From NCBI GenBank assembly GCA_030692055.1, contig JAUYCY010000172.1, forward strand, positions 1-13,587: a stretch of 13,587 bases of DNA, given 5' to 3'. Source of the DNA: Candidatus Omnitrophota bacterium (GTDB lineage: Bacteria > Omnitrophota > Koll11 > Duberdicusellales > 4484-171). Position 1 is the stretch's first letter; each line of letters starts with the position of its first letter. This document shows, one piece after another, positions 1-6,850 of this stretch. The notes beneath the pieces are model-generated. The model did not search any database. It was not told the DNA's origin and worked only from the letters and a program-made list of their open reading frames with translations. The position numbers were made by a program, and so were the translations under genes.

Positions 1-1
1 A

Positions 2-64
2 GCTCTATATTACAATAATTCTAATGGCAGAGGATTAAGAGATATTAAATCAATTGTAGCTTAA
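2..64 (+). CDS. possible C-terminal end of a gene cut by the window edge
   Basis: Reading frame 2 is open from the window edge to a TAA at 62-64, giving about 20 residues that end in GLRDIKSIVA. The composition looks protein-like, but the stretch is too short to assign to a family. It would be the only plus-strand gene in the left half of the window. An open frame of this length can easily occur by chance, so this is only a possibility. Confidence 0.25.
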   Translation, partial: ALYYNNSNGRGLRDIKSIVA

Positions 65-273
65 GACATCTAAGAAAATATATAATAATCAGCTGGGAAT
101 TATGTCCCAGCCTTGCTTACTCTGTTCATAAGGCAGACAGACTACAGGCAAAAATTTAGGTTAATTACCGTATTCCACCTACGCGGTGGAAAATGGTTAT
201 TTGGTATTTTCCGCGAAACGGAGTCTTTTTCTGCCGAAGGCAAGGGCTGACTCCGTTATCCTTTTTCAGCGCA
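65..273. other. hairpin-rich intergenic region
   Basis: No convincing gene is seen here. Several perfect inverted repeats are: CTGGGA/TCCCAG (93-98, 105-110), TTCCAC/GTGGAA (173-178, 186-191), and CGGAGTC/GACTCCG (219-225, 249-255), which encloses a small TGCC-GAA-GGCA hairpin. The first could be a weak terminator for the gene entering from the left, but no T-run follows it. The region resembles the other repeat-derived spacers of this window. A plus-strand open frame across it (193-489) overlaps the better-supported minus-strand gene at 274-711 and is not credible. Confidence 0.5.
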
Positions 274-711
274 TCACCACTTAAGCACAATGCCGATTAC
301 GCCAAGAGCAATAAATACAAATCCAAACGCAAGCGTTACATAGACCCCCATAACATTGCCAGCTACCAGTACCGATTGGGTATGTTTTTGGGGATTATAG
401 TAAACTGGTACGTTTTTACCTGCAGGGTAGCTTTCGATTATCTTTTGGGCTTTTTTTTCAGAAGTCTGCAGCCTGTCGCCGAAAGCTAATTGCTCTGACT
501 GCATTTGATTGCCACCAACATAGTATTCATAAAGCACATATGGTTGATATGAAACCGTGCGCCTACGACCACCACTGACTTTTTTACGGACATCAGAAGC
601 AATAATCTTTCCTGTCGTCAAAGGCCAGCTTTTACTACGCAGGCCCATTATTGCGATGTACAACATTCCAGAAACCCAAATAATTCCGAAGAAAAAAATA
701 AAATAAAACAT
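274..711 (-). CDS. DUF3592 family two-helix membrane protein
   Basis: The 145-residue product has a hydrophobic helix at the N-terminus (about residues 2-24), a soluble central part (about 28-108) and a C-terminal membrane helix (about 117-144) just before a terminal KW. The central part has the DUF3592 pattern: a segment SWPLTTGKIIASDV, then a YxPYVLYEYYVGG-like strand, an F-G-D segment, a helix ending in YPAGKNVPVYYNPQ, and the second helix. In this family the central domain sits between two helices and its function is unknown. The ATG at 711 keeps the first helix intact but has no clear ribosome-binding site; the internal ATG at residue 16 would remove most of that helix. The gene stands alone, with hairpin-rich DNA on both sides. 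The family call is from memory of the motif. Confidence 0.75.
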   Translation of the reverse strand: MFYFIFFFGIIWVSGMLYIAIMGLRSKSWPLTTGKIIASDVRKKVSGGRRRTVSYQPYVLYEYYVGGNQMQSEQLAFGDRLQTSEKKAQKIIESYPAGKNVPVYYNPQKHTQSVLVAGNVMGVYVTLAFGFVFIALGVIGIVLKW

Positions 712-762
712 AATATTTAAAAATGATTAAACCTTGAGACGTTTATATTTTTTAATGAGGCA

Positions 763-865
763 GCAACTTTTCAAGTCGAAGGCTCCGAAAAGTTGCGTAG
801 TCCAACAGGACACCCTGCTGGGTAGCCGAATTATCCCCGAAGCCAAAGACGTAGGGGACAAAAAT
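763..865 (-). repeat. multi-hairpin repeat, inverted copy of the element family
   Basis: Three hairpins follow one another: GCAACTTTTC/GAAAAGTTGC (763-772, 787-796), CCAACAGG/CCTGCTGG (802-809, 814-821) and CCCC/GGGG (835-838, 854-857). The second pairs better on the minus strand, where an A-C mismatch becomes a G-U pair. On the minus strand the linker between the second and third hairpin reads AATTCGGCTAC (823-832 region). That is the linker found between hairpins of the elements at 7619-7835 and 11438-11581. The stems themselves share no sequence. Function is unknown. Confidence 0.55.
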
Positions 866-887
866 TATTCCGAAATTATAATTTCAC

Positions 888-1172
888 TTACGCGGTAACC
901 TTATGAAATATCTTACGTAATTCAATTTTAGCTTGTTCCAAAATTTTCTTTTGACCGGGATTTAAATTCTCTCCTGCCCGATTTATATAAAAATTTAACA
1001 TGGATATGGCGGAAGCATATGGAGCAGCTTTACGTCTTGTGCTCATTTCAGCGGAACTTTTCAATGATTGGGCAATTTTGCGCGGGTCCTTCCAAGTAAA
1101 GACGCCCTGCTCTAAATCAAGGGCGTTACTCCCTTTTGTTACAGCGTCAGACCACCTTTTTACACGCTTCAT
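888..1172 (-). CDS. DUF3175 family small protein
   Basis: This 94-residue basic protein has the recognisable DUF3175 layout. It starts with a KRW-S-AVTKGSNALDLEQGVF segment, then WKDPRKIAQSLKSSAEMSTRRK, a helix AISMLNFYINRAGENL, and a closing helix with ILEQAKIELRKIF. The family is small, widespread and of unknown function. The many K and R residues would suit nucleic-acid binding, but that is inference. The start at 1172 gives the expected family N-terminus; there is only a weak purine stretch upstream. It lies about 100 bp after the end of the ATPase gene, has no overlap with it and is probably an ordinary chromosomal gene at the island's edge. Confidence 0.8.
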   Translation of the reverse strand: MKRVKRWSDAVTKGSNALDLEQGVFTWKDPRKIAQSLKSSAEMSTRRKAAPYASAISMLNFYINRAGENLNPGQKKILEQAKIELRKIFHKVTA

Positions 1173-1273
1173 AGTTTATCTAATTCTTTAAAAACTGCCG
1201 CAATTTTTAGGGAGCGGAAATTGGTTTGATTTTTCAGCTTTCAGCGCCTGACCCCATTATTCTTTATAGCTAT

Positions 1274-3682
1274 TTAATCTTTCCAATCAATCTGAAGCTG
1301 ACCACATTTACATGATATTTTGTCCTGACCAGGCACCTTTAAACTTTTCTGCACTGTTTCACCTTTTACACATATAAAAAGTCCTTGAAATTTTCTGATT
1401 TTTTCAATAGTTTCTTCTAAGTCCGCTTTTGAATCCAAGTCTGGATTATCGTGAGATTCTGAATTCGCAATAAAACTTGATACTTCAAGTGATTTGTAAT
1501 CATGATGAGACGGTATGGGTGACTTCTTTTTATTGAGGGTCGCAGTAAGGGCAGGAAATAATTCTCCTATCATCCGTTTTTCATTATCTTCATCTAGCTT
1601 AAACGGTAAGCGCACTTCAAGAGCTAAACATAGATGCTTTAATAGATTTTCCATACCAATCCTTAAATCATTACCTACTTTTTCACCCGCTTCTAACTTA
1701 GTTTTAGCCTCTTTAAGCCAGTCGGAAGAATCATCTTTGAATCTTATTCCTTTTTCAAAACTCCAAGTTACTTCTTTTTTCACCCATTCTGGAAATTGCC
1801 GTTTTATCATTTCATACCAAAAACTCTCGTGCGTCAGTAATAAAACCTGATAATCTGAAAATTCTTTTTTCAAAAGCTCCAATAATCTTAATCTATATCT
1901 TCTATCAAAACTTATCAATACATCATCTAGAATAAAAAATCTGTTTACTCGATTAAATTTTTTTACAGCTGCAAGGAATAAGGCTATACCAAGACTATTC
2001 AACTGAGATTCGCTAAGGTATTTTTTGGGGGGAGATGCCTCATTTCCGTAAAAATCTAAATTAAACTCTATTCCTGCCTCACCTTTAATTTCTAGCTTTA
2101 CATCTTTAACCCTGTTTTTCTTATTTAAGAAATAGAAGTATTTATTTATATCTGTAGACATTAAATCCAAAACCGTTTTTAATGAATGATTTTGCAGTTG
2201 AAGCATCTGCTCATCAATATACTGCATGTCTGAGATTTGCTTTTCGAATAATCGAACTTCTTTTCTGTACTTAATTGTTTCCAGTGCAATATCTTTGCCT
2301 CTAAACAAAGCTTGAAATATACTTTGCTTTTCCTTCTCATCCTGAGTTATTGATAATTTATCAATCATTGATTGCAGCGTTGCATTGAGGGCTATTAATG
2401 ATTCGCTCGCTTTTTTACTGTCTTCGTCGATTTTTGTTGCATCCAACAAGCTCTGGCTTCTATTCTGGAAGGCTAGAGATAACTCCGAGGAAATATTTGG
2501 TAATGATAGCTTTAATGTCTGCAGAGTGTCTTTTAAGTACACTATTGTCTTTACATTTAGCAATTTTTCCAAATCATCCATTTCTCTTTCCAGCTGGGCC
2601 AGTGTAATCTTAATACGCGAGAGTTCTTCTTCAAGCGTTGTAAGATTAGCACGGGCACTCGAATATTTTTGGTATCTATCTACAACGCTTCGTAGCAATG
2701 CTTCACGATTTATGTCTTGTTCGCACAAAGGGCAATATTTTAAGCTAGAATCAGTTTTTATAATTTTTTCTGCATTTCGCAGAAAGTCACTTAAATTCAA
2801 TTTGCTCAAAACATCTTTGTTTTGAACTAATTCGTTAAATCTTTTTTGCCAATCGGTTAAAGCTTTACTTATTCTAATCTTTTTTTCCAAAGATACTACT
2901 TTAGCCTTAATATTCTCTAATTCGATTCTATCTTTGGTTTTCTGCTCATTCGGAATTAACTTAATCGCCTTTGCTATGGCTGTTTCTAAATCCCCGAGTG
3001 ATAAAATTTTTTCCTCATAACCAAGCTTTTTTAAAAGAGTGGAGCTTTTTTGAAACAAATCGTCAACGGTATTTACTATATCGCCATAAATATTTGACGC
3101 CATTAAGCCATCATTATTAGCTATTCTCTGTCGAATGTCAGATAAGTACGTGCTTCTTTCAAGGTCCCTTAAAGCACCTGCTATCGAATTTCTTACATTC
3201 ACAATATCTTCATAGCCAATGATTTTTGCGATTTCGTCCTTTTTTTGACCTTTGGGCTTTGCTAAAAACCACAATATTGAATGCTGGTTTAAATATAGCC
3301 TGTCGTAATAAGATTTATTTTCAATATAATCAATAAATTCGGTAGATTTATTTGACCACTCGCTTTTGCCTTTGTCTTTTTTGAATAATTTAGAAGCACT
3401 TAACTCTTTCTTACTAAAAACAATACTGACGATTGTTTCATCCTTAGCCGATGCGCCTAAATTAACAATATCTTCTTTTTCAACGCCTTCCCCGGTTAAC
3501 GCTGCAACAGAATCTCTATAAAACCATTCGATAGCCTGAGCAAATGTACTTTTTCCTTCACCATTAAAACCGAATAAAATACAACTTCTAAAATCAGTAC
3601 CGAAATCCAATTCGATTAACTCTCTTGCTCCTCGAAAATGCGCTAATGATAGTTTTCTTAATTTAATATCAGGGCTACTCAT
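1274..3682 (-). CDS. SMC/Rad50-like AAA ATPase with zinc hook, probable defence component
   Basis: The 802-residue protein has a split ATP-binding head. Residues 1-46 begin a RecF/Rad50-type fold (KLRKLSLAHFRGAR) with Walker A GFNGEGKST at 38-46. Two long helical arms (about 250-380 and 410-500) surround a CPLC motif at 317-320, which resembles a Rad50 zinc hook. The second half of the head follows: an ABC-signature-like YLSESQLNSLG at 555-565, Walker B FFILDD at 582-587 and a switch histidine in LLLTHES at 614-620. A further module (about 650-802) has a conserved-looking NSESHDNP segment (740-747) and ends in a CKCG pair; I cannot assign it. Such ATPases work with nucleases in several defence systems. 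Its start overlaps the end of the 60-residue gene by 8 bp and has GAGG ten bases upstream. Substrate and exact family are unknown. Confidence 0.85.
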   Translation of the reverse strand: MSSPDIKLRKLSLAHFRGARELIELDFGTDFRSCILFGFNGEGKSTFAQAIEWFYRDSVAALTGEGVEKEDIVNLGASAKDETIVSIVFSKKELSASKLFKKDKGKSEWSNKSTEFIDYIENKSYYDRLYLNQHSILWFLAKPKGQKKDEIAKIIGYEDIVNVRNSIAGALRDLERSTYLSDIRQRIANNDGLMASNIYGDIVNTVDDLFQKSSTLLKKLGYEEKILSLGDLETAIAKAIKLIPNEQKTKDRIELENIKAKVVSLEKKIRISKALTDWQKRFNELVQNKDVLSKLNLSDFLRNAEKIIKTDSSLKYCPLCEQDINREALLRSVVDRYQKYSSARANLTTLEEELSRIKITLAQLEREMDDLEKLLNVKTIVYLKDTLQTLKLSLPNISSELSLAFQNRSQSLLDATKIDEDSKKASESLIALNATLQSMIDKLSITQDEKEKQSIFQALFRGKDIALETIKYRKEVRLFEKQISDMQYIDEQMLQLQNHSLKTVLDLMSTDINKYFYFLNKKNRVKDVKLEIKGEAGIEFNLDFYGNEASPPKKYLSESQLNSLGIALFLAAVKKFNRVNRFFILDDVLISFDRRYRLRLLELLKKEFSDYQVLLLTHESFWYEMIKRQFPEWVKKEVTWSFEKGIRFKDDSSDWLKEAKTKLEAGEKVGNDLRIGMENLLKHLCLALEVRLPFKLDEDNEKRMIGELFPALTATLNKKKSPIPSHHDYKSLEVSSFIANSESHDNPDLDSKADLEETIEKIRKFQGLFICVKGETVQKSLKVPGQDKISCKCGQLQIDWKD

Positions 3683-3857
3683 TTACTTTTTTCCTCAAGT
3701 CGTCAAGCATACGAGATAAGCTTGTTTTGGTAAGCTTCTTTTGTTCCCATAAAACTAGTAACTGACTACGCAAGTCTTTGCTTATTTTGTCATCTGTGCT
3801 TAAATTTTTAAAATACTCATCTAAAATCTCCAAACCACTCTTTATTTCATCGCTCAT
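3675..3857 (-). CDS. 60-residue helical protein of the GIY-YIG/ATPase operon
   Basis: This small, charged, mostly helical protein is not one I recognise. Its ATG overlaps the TGA of the nuclease gene (ATGA at 3854-3857) and its 3' end overlaps the ATPase start by 8 bp. GGAG lies about ten bases before the start. The double overlap indicates translational coupling and supports a real gene. The segment LVLWEQKKLTKTSLSRMLDDL could form a short helix-turn-helix-like pair, so it might be a DNA-binding adaptor or a regulator, but this is speculation. A role as subunit or antidote of the neighbouring nuclease is equally possible. Confidence 0.7.
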   Translation of the reverse strand: MSDEIKSGLEILDEYFKNLSTDDKISKDLRSQLLVLWEQKKLTKTSLSRMLDDLRKKVNE

Positions 3858-4324
3858 GTTTTAGATTCTCCATAAAAATTCCAGTCAATATAAATTAAAT
3901 TTTTTAGCTTGGTTACTTTCCCAATAATAGAATCACCTCTTCTATTATTACATATTGGATAGGAACCGTAATTTTCTGCAAAGCTTTCCAGAAATAATGA
4001 TTCGATGGTTTGAATTTTTTCAGTTGGGAAAAAATGTTTTAAAAATTCCCAGTCCAAATATGTAAATTTAAGCTCCCACCTCTTTTTATACCCAAATATA
4101 CCTTTGTTATTTGAACGACCTGAAAAATGATTTTTTAATCTATTGCCAATACTATTTATCCTCGACTCACTCATTCCGATATAAATTAGCCTAGAGTTAT
4201 TAAAAGGATACGGAATCAATAATTCGTTGTGAAAAATGAAATAAAGCCCTGTTCTACCTGATAATGCCGTGAAGTTTCGAGTTTCAAAATCACGAACTAA
4301 ATCACGATTAAAACGAATAGTCAT
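3854..4324 (-). CDS. GIY-YIG nuclease-like protein
   Basis: The 156-residue protein carries the order of GIY-YIG catalytic elements: GLYFIF at 26-31 (first motif), LIYIG at 46-50 (second motif), R62 in the helix GNRLKNHF, E108 in TIESLFLESF and asparagines at 126-127 in YPICNNRRG. In this family these residues bind one metal ion and cut DNA, so the enzyme is probably active. The domain fills almost the whole protein; no separate specificity domain is visible, which suggests that partner proteins give it targeting. It is first in a three-gene overlapping operon with a small protein and an SMC-like ATPase. GAGG lies ten bases before the ATG. It could instead be a stand-alone homing-type nuclease, but the gene coupling argues for a defence complex. 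Confidence 0.8.
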   Translation of the reverse strand: MTIRFNRDLVRDFETRNFTALSGRTGLYFIFHNELLIPYPFNNSRLIYIGMSESRINSIGNRLKNHFSGRSNNKGIFGYKKRWELKFTYLDWEFLKHFFPTEKIQTIESLFLESFAENYGSYPICNNRRGDSIIGKVTKLKNLIYIDWNFYGESKT

Positions 4325-4362
4325 AGTTAGAAAACCTCAAATATCTCATTTATTTTAGCCTT

Positions 4363-4523
4363 CTACTCATCCTCATAGATTACCTTAAACTCAAATCTAA
4401 CAACATAAGGGGGCGTTTCTATTTTTCGAAAACAAGCACCTTAATTCTTTTATTTAACGCAGTACTTTGTGCTTCCTACAAAGTATTAGAAGCGGCACTT
4501 CCTCTCTCTACACCTAAATTCAC
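4363..4523 (-). pseudogene. decayed remnant of a coding region
   Basis: Between the zinc-ribbon gene and the nuclease gene, the minus strand has protein-like stretches in two frames. One frame reads NLGVERGSAASNTL from a GTG at 4523, is stopped by TAG, then continues as EAQSTALNKRIKVLVFEK. The other frame then gives IETPPYVVRFEFKVIYEDE up to a TAG at 4363-4365. Joined by one in-frame stop and one frameshift, they look like the end of a lost gene. No family is recognised. This could also be chance, as the total is only about 50 codons. Confidence 0.3.
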
Positions 4524-4536
4524 ATTTCAAGATTAC

Positions 4537-4755
4537 CTAGATTTGTGTTTTTTCATTTTCGCGGCGCTTCTCTATCTCTTCTATCCAGACTTCAATCGAT
4601 CTATCGATCCCAACGACAAAATCTTTCTTACAAGATTTGCAAGTGACGCGATGTCTTTCGCCATCGATGAAATCCCATTTACCTTTTTGATCGAGATCGC
4701 GGTATCTATAGCTGGCTTCACAATACGGACACATCAATTGATTTTCCCAATCCAT
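4537..4755 (-). CDS. small zinc-ribbon protein
   Basis: The 72-residue protein has two CxxC pairs, CPYC at 9-12 and CKSC at 39-42, about 26 residues apart, as in a zinc ribbon. A charged helix rich in E, K and R follows. Its start is 12 bp after the DpnI stop, so it is very likely in the same transcript. It does not resemble the DpnD protein of the pneumococcal DpnI locus as I remember it. The role is unknown: it could assist the restriction enzyme, regulate it, or be a phage-like ribbon protein acquired with it. Confidence 0.7.
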   Translation of the reverse strand: MDWENQLMCPYCEASYRYRDLDQKGKWDFIDGERHRVTCKSCKKDFVVGIDRSIEVWIEEIEKRRENEKTQI

Positions 4756-4767
4756 AACAGCTTAAGT

Positions 4768-5541
4768 TTATCTTATGCGGTAGCAACCTTTTCCGATAAA
4801 GTCCAAATATCCCCTATCTCTCAAAAACTGCAATTGCTGCCTAATTTTGTCTTTGATATGTTTATTGCCGGGGTGCTTGGAACTTAATTCGTCTTCAAAG
4901 CCATACATTTCTTGCAATGAAAATTCTTTTTTATTTAAACTATCTATGCAATTCATCACATCTAAAATCCATCCCTTAAGCTCGGCGTCTTTTGATTCCC
5001 GTAAAAATAATGTTTTGCGCCAACTTTGCAAAACGACTTCTTTCTTTTGAATCAGTCTATCCTTAATATAAAAAATCCTTCCGCTGGAAGGAATTTGATT
5101 CAATAAAATATTGCAACCAACCCAACCAGCGCGTTCGGCATCATTAGAAAGCGGTTTCCTTCTTTCAATAATTTGAGGGACAAAAAAGTGTTTGGGTATA
5201 ATAGAAAAATTAACGACTTCTAACTTACTAACTGCGTAATTGAGCAGAAAAAAACTTGGGTTACTTGTGCTTTGCAAACGCTCTATCATCGTTCGATAGG
5301 CTCCATCAACTATTTTAGCTCCAAACCTATCTCCTTTGCTTTTTAGCTCGAAGTCTTCACTGCACCTTGAACAATAGAAGTCGCCAACCGGCTTGTTACG
5401 TTTGTAGGGGCTCACAATATGCCCGCATCCCGGACAATATATATAAGAACCGACCCAATCTTCTGTTAAAACCCGTACTTTCTGTGACGGACTTTTATAT
5501 TGAGCCCCGAGCTTTCTATCAAACCCTAAGCACATACTCAT
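4768..5541 (-). CDS. dpnC: DpnI-type methyl-directed restriction endonuclease
   Basis: The 257-residue protein matches the DpnI family nearly end to end (DpnI is about 254 residues). Such enzymes cut GATC only when its adenine is methylated. The N-terminal PD-(D/E)xK domain has D54, E65 and K67 in DFYC...FELKSK, with zinc ligands C36, C39, C57 and C60 in CPGC and CSRC. RAGWVGCN near residue 137 matches a conserved DpnI segment. The C-terminal part (about 185-257, KIRQQLQFLRDRGYLDF) is the winged helix that also reads methylated DNA. All the key residues are present, so activity is likely. No partner methylase is needed, and none is in the window; host GATC should be unmethylated. The ATG overlaps the stop of a 50-residue gene (TAATG), showing coupling. 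Confidence 0.95.
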   Translation of the reverse strand: MSMCLGFDRKLGAQYKSPSQKVRVLTEDWVGSYIYCPGCGHIVSPYKRNKPVGDFYCSRCSEDFELKSKGDRFGAKIVDGAYRTMIERLQSTSNPSFFLLNYAVSKLEVVNFSIIPKHFFVPQIIERRKPLSNDAERAGWVGCNILLNQIPSSGRIFYIKDRLIQKKEVVLQSWRKTLFLRESKDAELKGWILDVMNCIDSLNKKEFSLQEMYGFEDELSSKHPGNKHIKDKIRQQLQFLRDRGYLDFIGKGCYRIR

Positions 5542-5693
5542 TAAGTCACCTGATACCCGATCCTTTTTGCCAGTCTTTTTAAAACAATAAAAATATGGTC
5601 TTTAGATGGTCCGGACTGGTAATGCTTTTCCTCATCTACCCACGTGTAATCTAAAAGAGCCTTGATGTCTTCTTTTTCTCGATTGGCTATCAT
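5541..5693 (-). CDS. 50-residue protein translationally coupled to DpnI
   Basis: A short open frame runs from ATG at 5693 to TAA at 5541-5543. The TAA shares one base with the DpnI start codon, so the ribosome could restart directly. The product is charged at first (MIANREKEDIKALLDYTW) and ends in a helix IFIVLKRLAKRIGYQV. I do not recognise a family. A weak GGA lies about ten bases upstream of the ATG. It is the first gene after the promoter and terminator module at 5703-5833, which makes a regulatory or leader role possible. The coupling and the protein-like composition favour a real gene. Confidence 0.65.
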   Translation of the reverse strand: MIANREKEDIKALLDYTWVDEEKHYQSGPSKDHIFIVLKRLAKRIGYQVT

Positions 5694-5702
5694 AATTTAT
5701 TT

Positions 5703-5742
5703 CCAAAAAAAATGAAACCTCCGCTTTTTTTAGCGAAGGTTT
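5703..5742 (-). terminator. intrinsic terminator directly before the DpnI operon
   Basis: On the minus strand AAACCTTCGCT and AGCGGAGGTTT form an 11-bp stem with one U-G pair, followed by CA and eight T. On the plus strand the same stem has a C-A mismatch, so the minus-strand orientation is favoured. It lies between the candidate promoter and the first gene of the DpnI operon, so it may end a short transcript or act as an attenuator. Confidence 0.75.
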
Positions 5743-5753
5743 TACTTTTTTAG

Positions 5754-5786
5754 CGTCCGGGATTTACCCCTTCAAAACTCGGGACG
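5754..5786 (-). ncRNA. conserved structured leader or small RNA, copy 1
   Basis: On the minus strand an imperfect stem starts with CGTCCCGAGTTT and closes with TAAATCCCGGACG; the apical part holds GAAGG. The second copy at 7938-7969 is nearly the same. GAAGG could pair with CCTTC in the 5' arm of the terminator at 5703-5742, giving a possible switch between two structures. A TTGACA-type promoter lies at a matching distance upstream. I cannot match it to a known riboswitch class. Confidence 0.5.
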
Positions 5787-5804
5787 TGACCTATTTGTAA
5801 TATT

Positions 5805-5833
5805 AATTTATACCCAAAAAGTAGATCTGTCAA
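5805..5833 (-). promoter_or_regulatory. sigma-70-like promoter for the module before the DpnI operon
   Basis: The minus strand has TTGACA (5828-5833) and either TATAAA (5807-5812, 15-bp spacing) or TAAATT (5805-5810, 17-bp spacing). Transcription would begin near 5800, about a dozen bases before the conserved stem. The second module has the same arrangement. Confidence 0.55.
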
Positions 5834-6062
5834 GATTCTTATCTCCAGCTAAGCCATCCCTCTACCCAAACCTTACCCTTTTCCCCTTAAATGCGAAGAA
5901 TACAGCTATAAGCTGTAAGTTGTAAGCTATCGTTCGACTTGGCTCAGGACAAGCAGGCTTCAGGCTACAAGCTTAAGCCTACGAATTGCGGCCAAGATTT
6001 TATACTCGTTATTTTTATGTTAATCTACTTATCATATATCGTTATTCGCAATAAACATCCCC
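5834..6062. other. intergenic region with short repeat fragments
   Basis: No gene is seen. The stretch 5905-5930 has repeated TAAGCT/GTAAG units, and 5931-5975 holds a CGACTTGGCTCAGGA fragment and a CAGGCTTCAGGCTACAAGC run. The first of these resembles the repeats at 7898-7925 and 8085-8112. A short plus-strand open frame (5939-6160) runs into the opposite-strand gene and is not credible. Confidence 0.4.
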
Positions 6063-6767
6063 TTACATTGCTTTCAGCGATTCTAAATCATTTAGCATCT
6101 GATCATGAAATTCAAATAGATATTCTAATATTACATTTCCTTCCCATTTGCTTTCGATAAGATAACTTACCACCTCTTTGCAAAAACTGTCTATTGGCAA
6201 ATGCTGTCTATTACCTTCTCTAGCTGAAAGGTGAATATTCAAAATGTTTTCTTTGTAACCTTTAAGCAAGTCCCATATCTTTTTATCGTCGTGTATATGC
6301 GAAATATCAAGTGTCATCGGTAAATCTAATCTAACGATTTCGTCAGGAGTAAATACTCGTCTTTTGCCTTCAAAGGTTTCAATACAAAAAATAATTTTGT
6401 TTTTATATAAATCAGTAAAATACTTTAAGTTATCGATAGCCCTTGCCTGCACAACCTTGTCTTTATTTACGTTGTTGGGATGCAATGTAATAGTGCTTAC
6501 ACCAAGCAACTCTGCAAAATCTGCTATTTCTTTTGCCCAATCTCTAAATTTTTCATCTGTAATAGGCGCTTGGACAGCGTGTATGCTTAAAAGTTCCGTA
6601 CGAAAGGTTTTGATCTTGTCAGCTATTTCTTTCAAATGTACCCTGATGGGTTCATATATATTCCAGTAATAAGGCAGAGCTAACTCAACAGGTACCTTAA
6701 GATTTGAGAATCTTTCTTCTACCTGTTCGAGTCTATCGAACGATTGTCGAATCCCAAGCTTAATCAT
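6063..6767 (-). CDS. sugar-phosphate isomerase/epimerase-like TIM-barrel protein
   Basis: The 234-residue protein has the pattern of the xylose isomerase-like (AP-endonuclease 2) barrel. Likely metal and active-site residues stand at strand ends: H63 in LLSIHA, H96 in TITLHPN, E130 in FCIETFEG, D154 and H157 in TLDISHIHD, H179 in ILNIHLSAREG, H189 in RQHLP and E215 in VILEYL. Members isomerise or epimerise sugars or cut abasic DNA; the IHLSAREG and E-T-F motifs favour a sugar-type enzyme, but the substrate cannot be read from sequence. The protein is shorter than typical members (about 260-290). The start at 6767 follows AGGG by five bases. It lies at the right edge of the defence island and is probably unrelated to it. 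Confidence 0.8.
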   Translation of the reverse strand: MIKLGIRQSFDRLEQVEERFSNLKVPVELALPYYWNIYEPIRVHLKEIADKIKTFRTELLSIHAVQAPITDEKFRDWAKEIADFAELLGVSTITLHPNNVNKDKVVQARAIDNLKYFTDLYKNKIIFCIETFEGKRRVFTPDEIVRLDLPMTLDISHIHDDKKIWDLLKGYKENILNIHLSAREGNRQHLPIDSFCKEVVSYLIESKWEGNVILEYLFEFHDQMLNDLESLKAM

Positions 6768-6850
6768 TTAACCCTAATTTATGCATCATTGAAATCAGTT
6801 ATCAAATCCGCCGAGTCTGGCCGAATTCCGTCTAGAAACAAACCACAACC

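Noticed and set aside
2385..2825. Plus-strand open frame of 146 codons inside the ATPase gene
   Set aside because: It is antisense to a well-supported coding region, rich in serine and phenylalanine as shadow frames are, and has no family motif.
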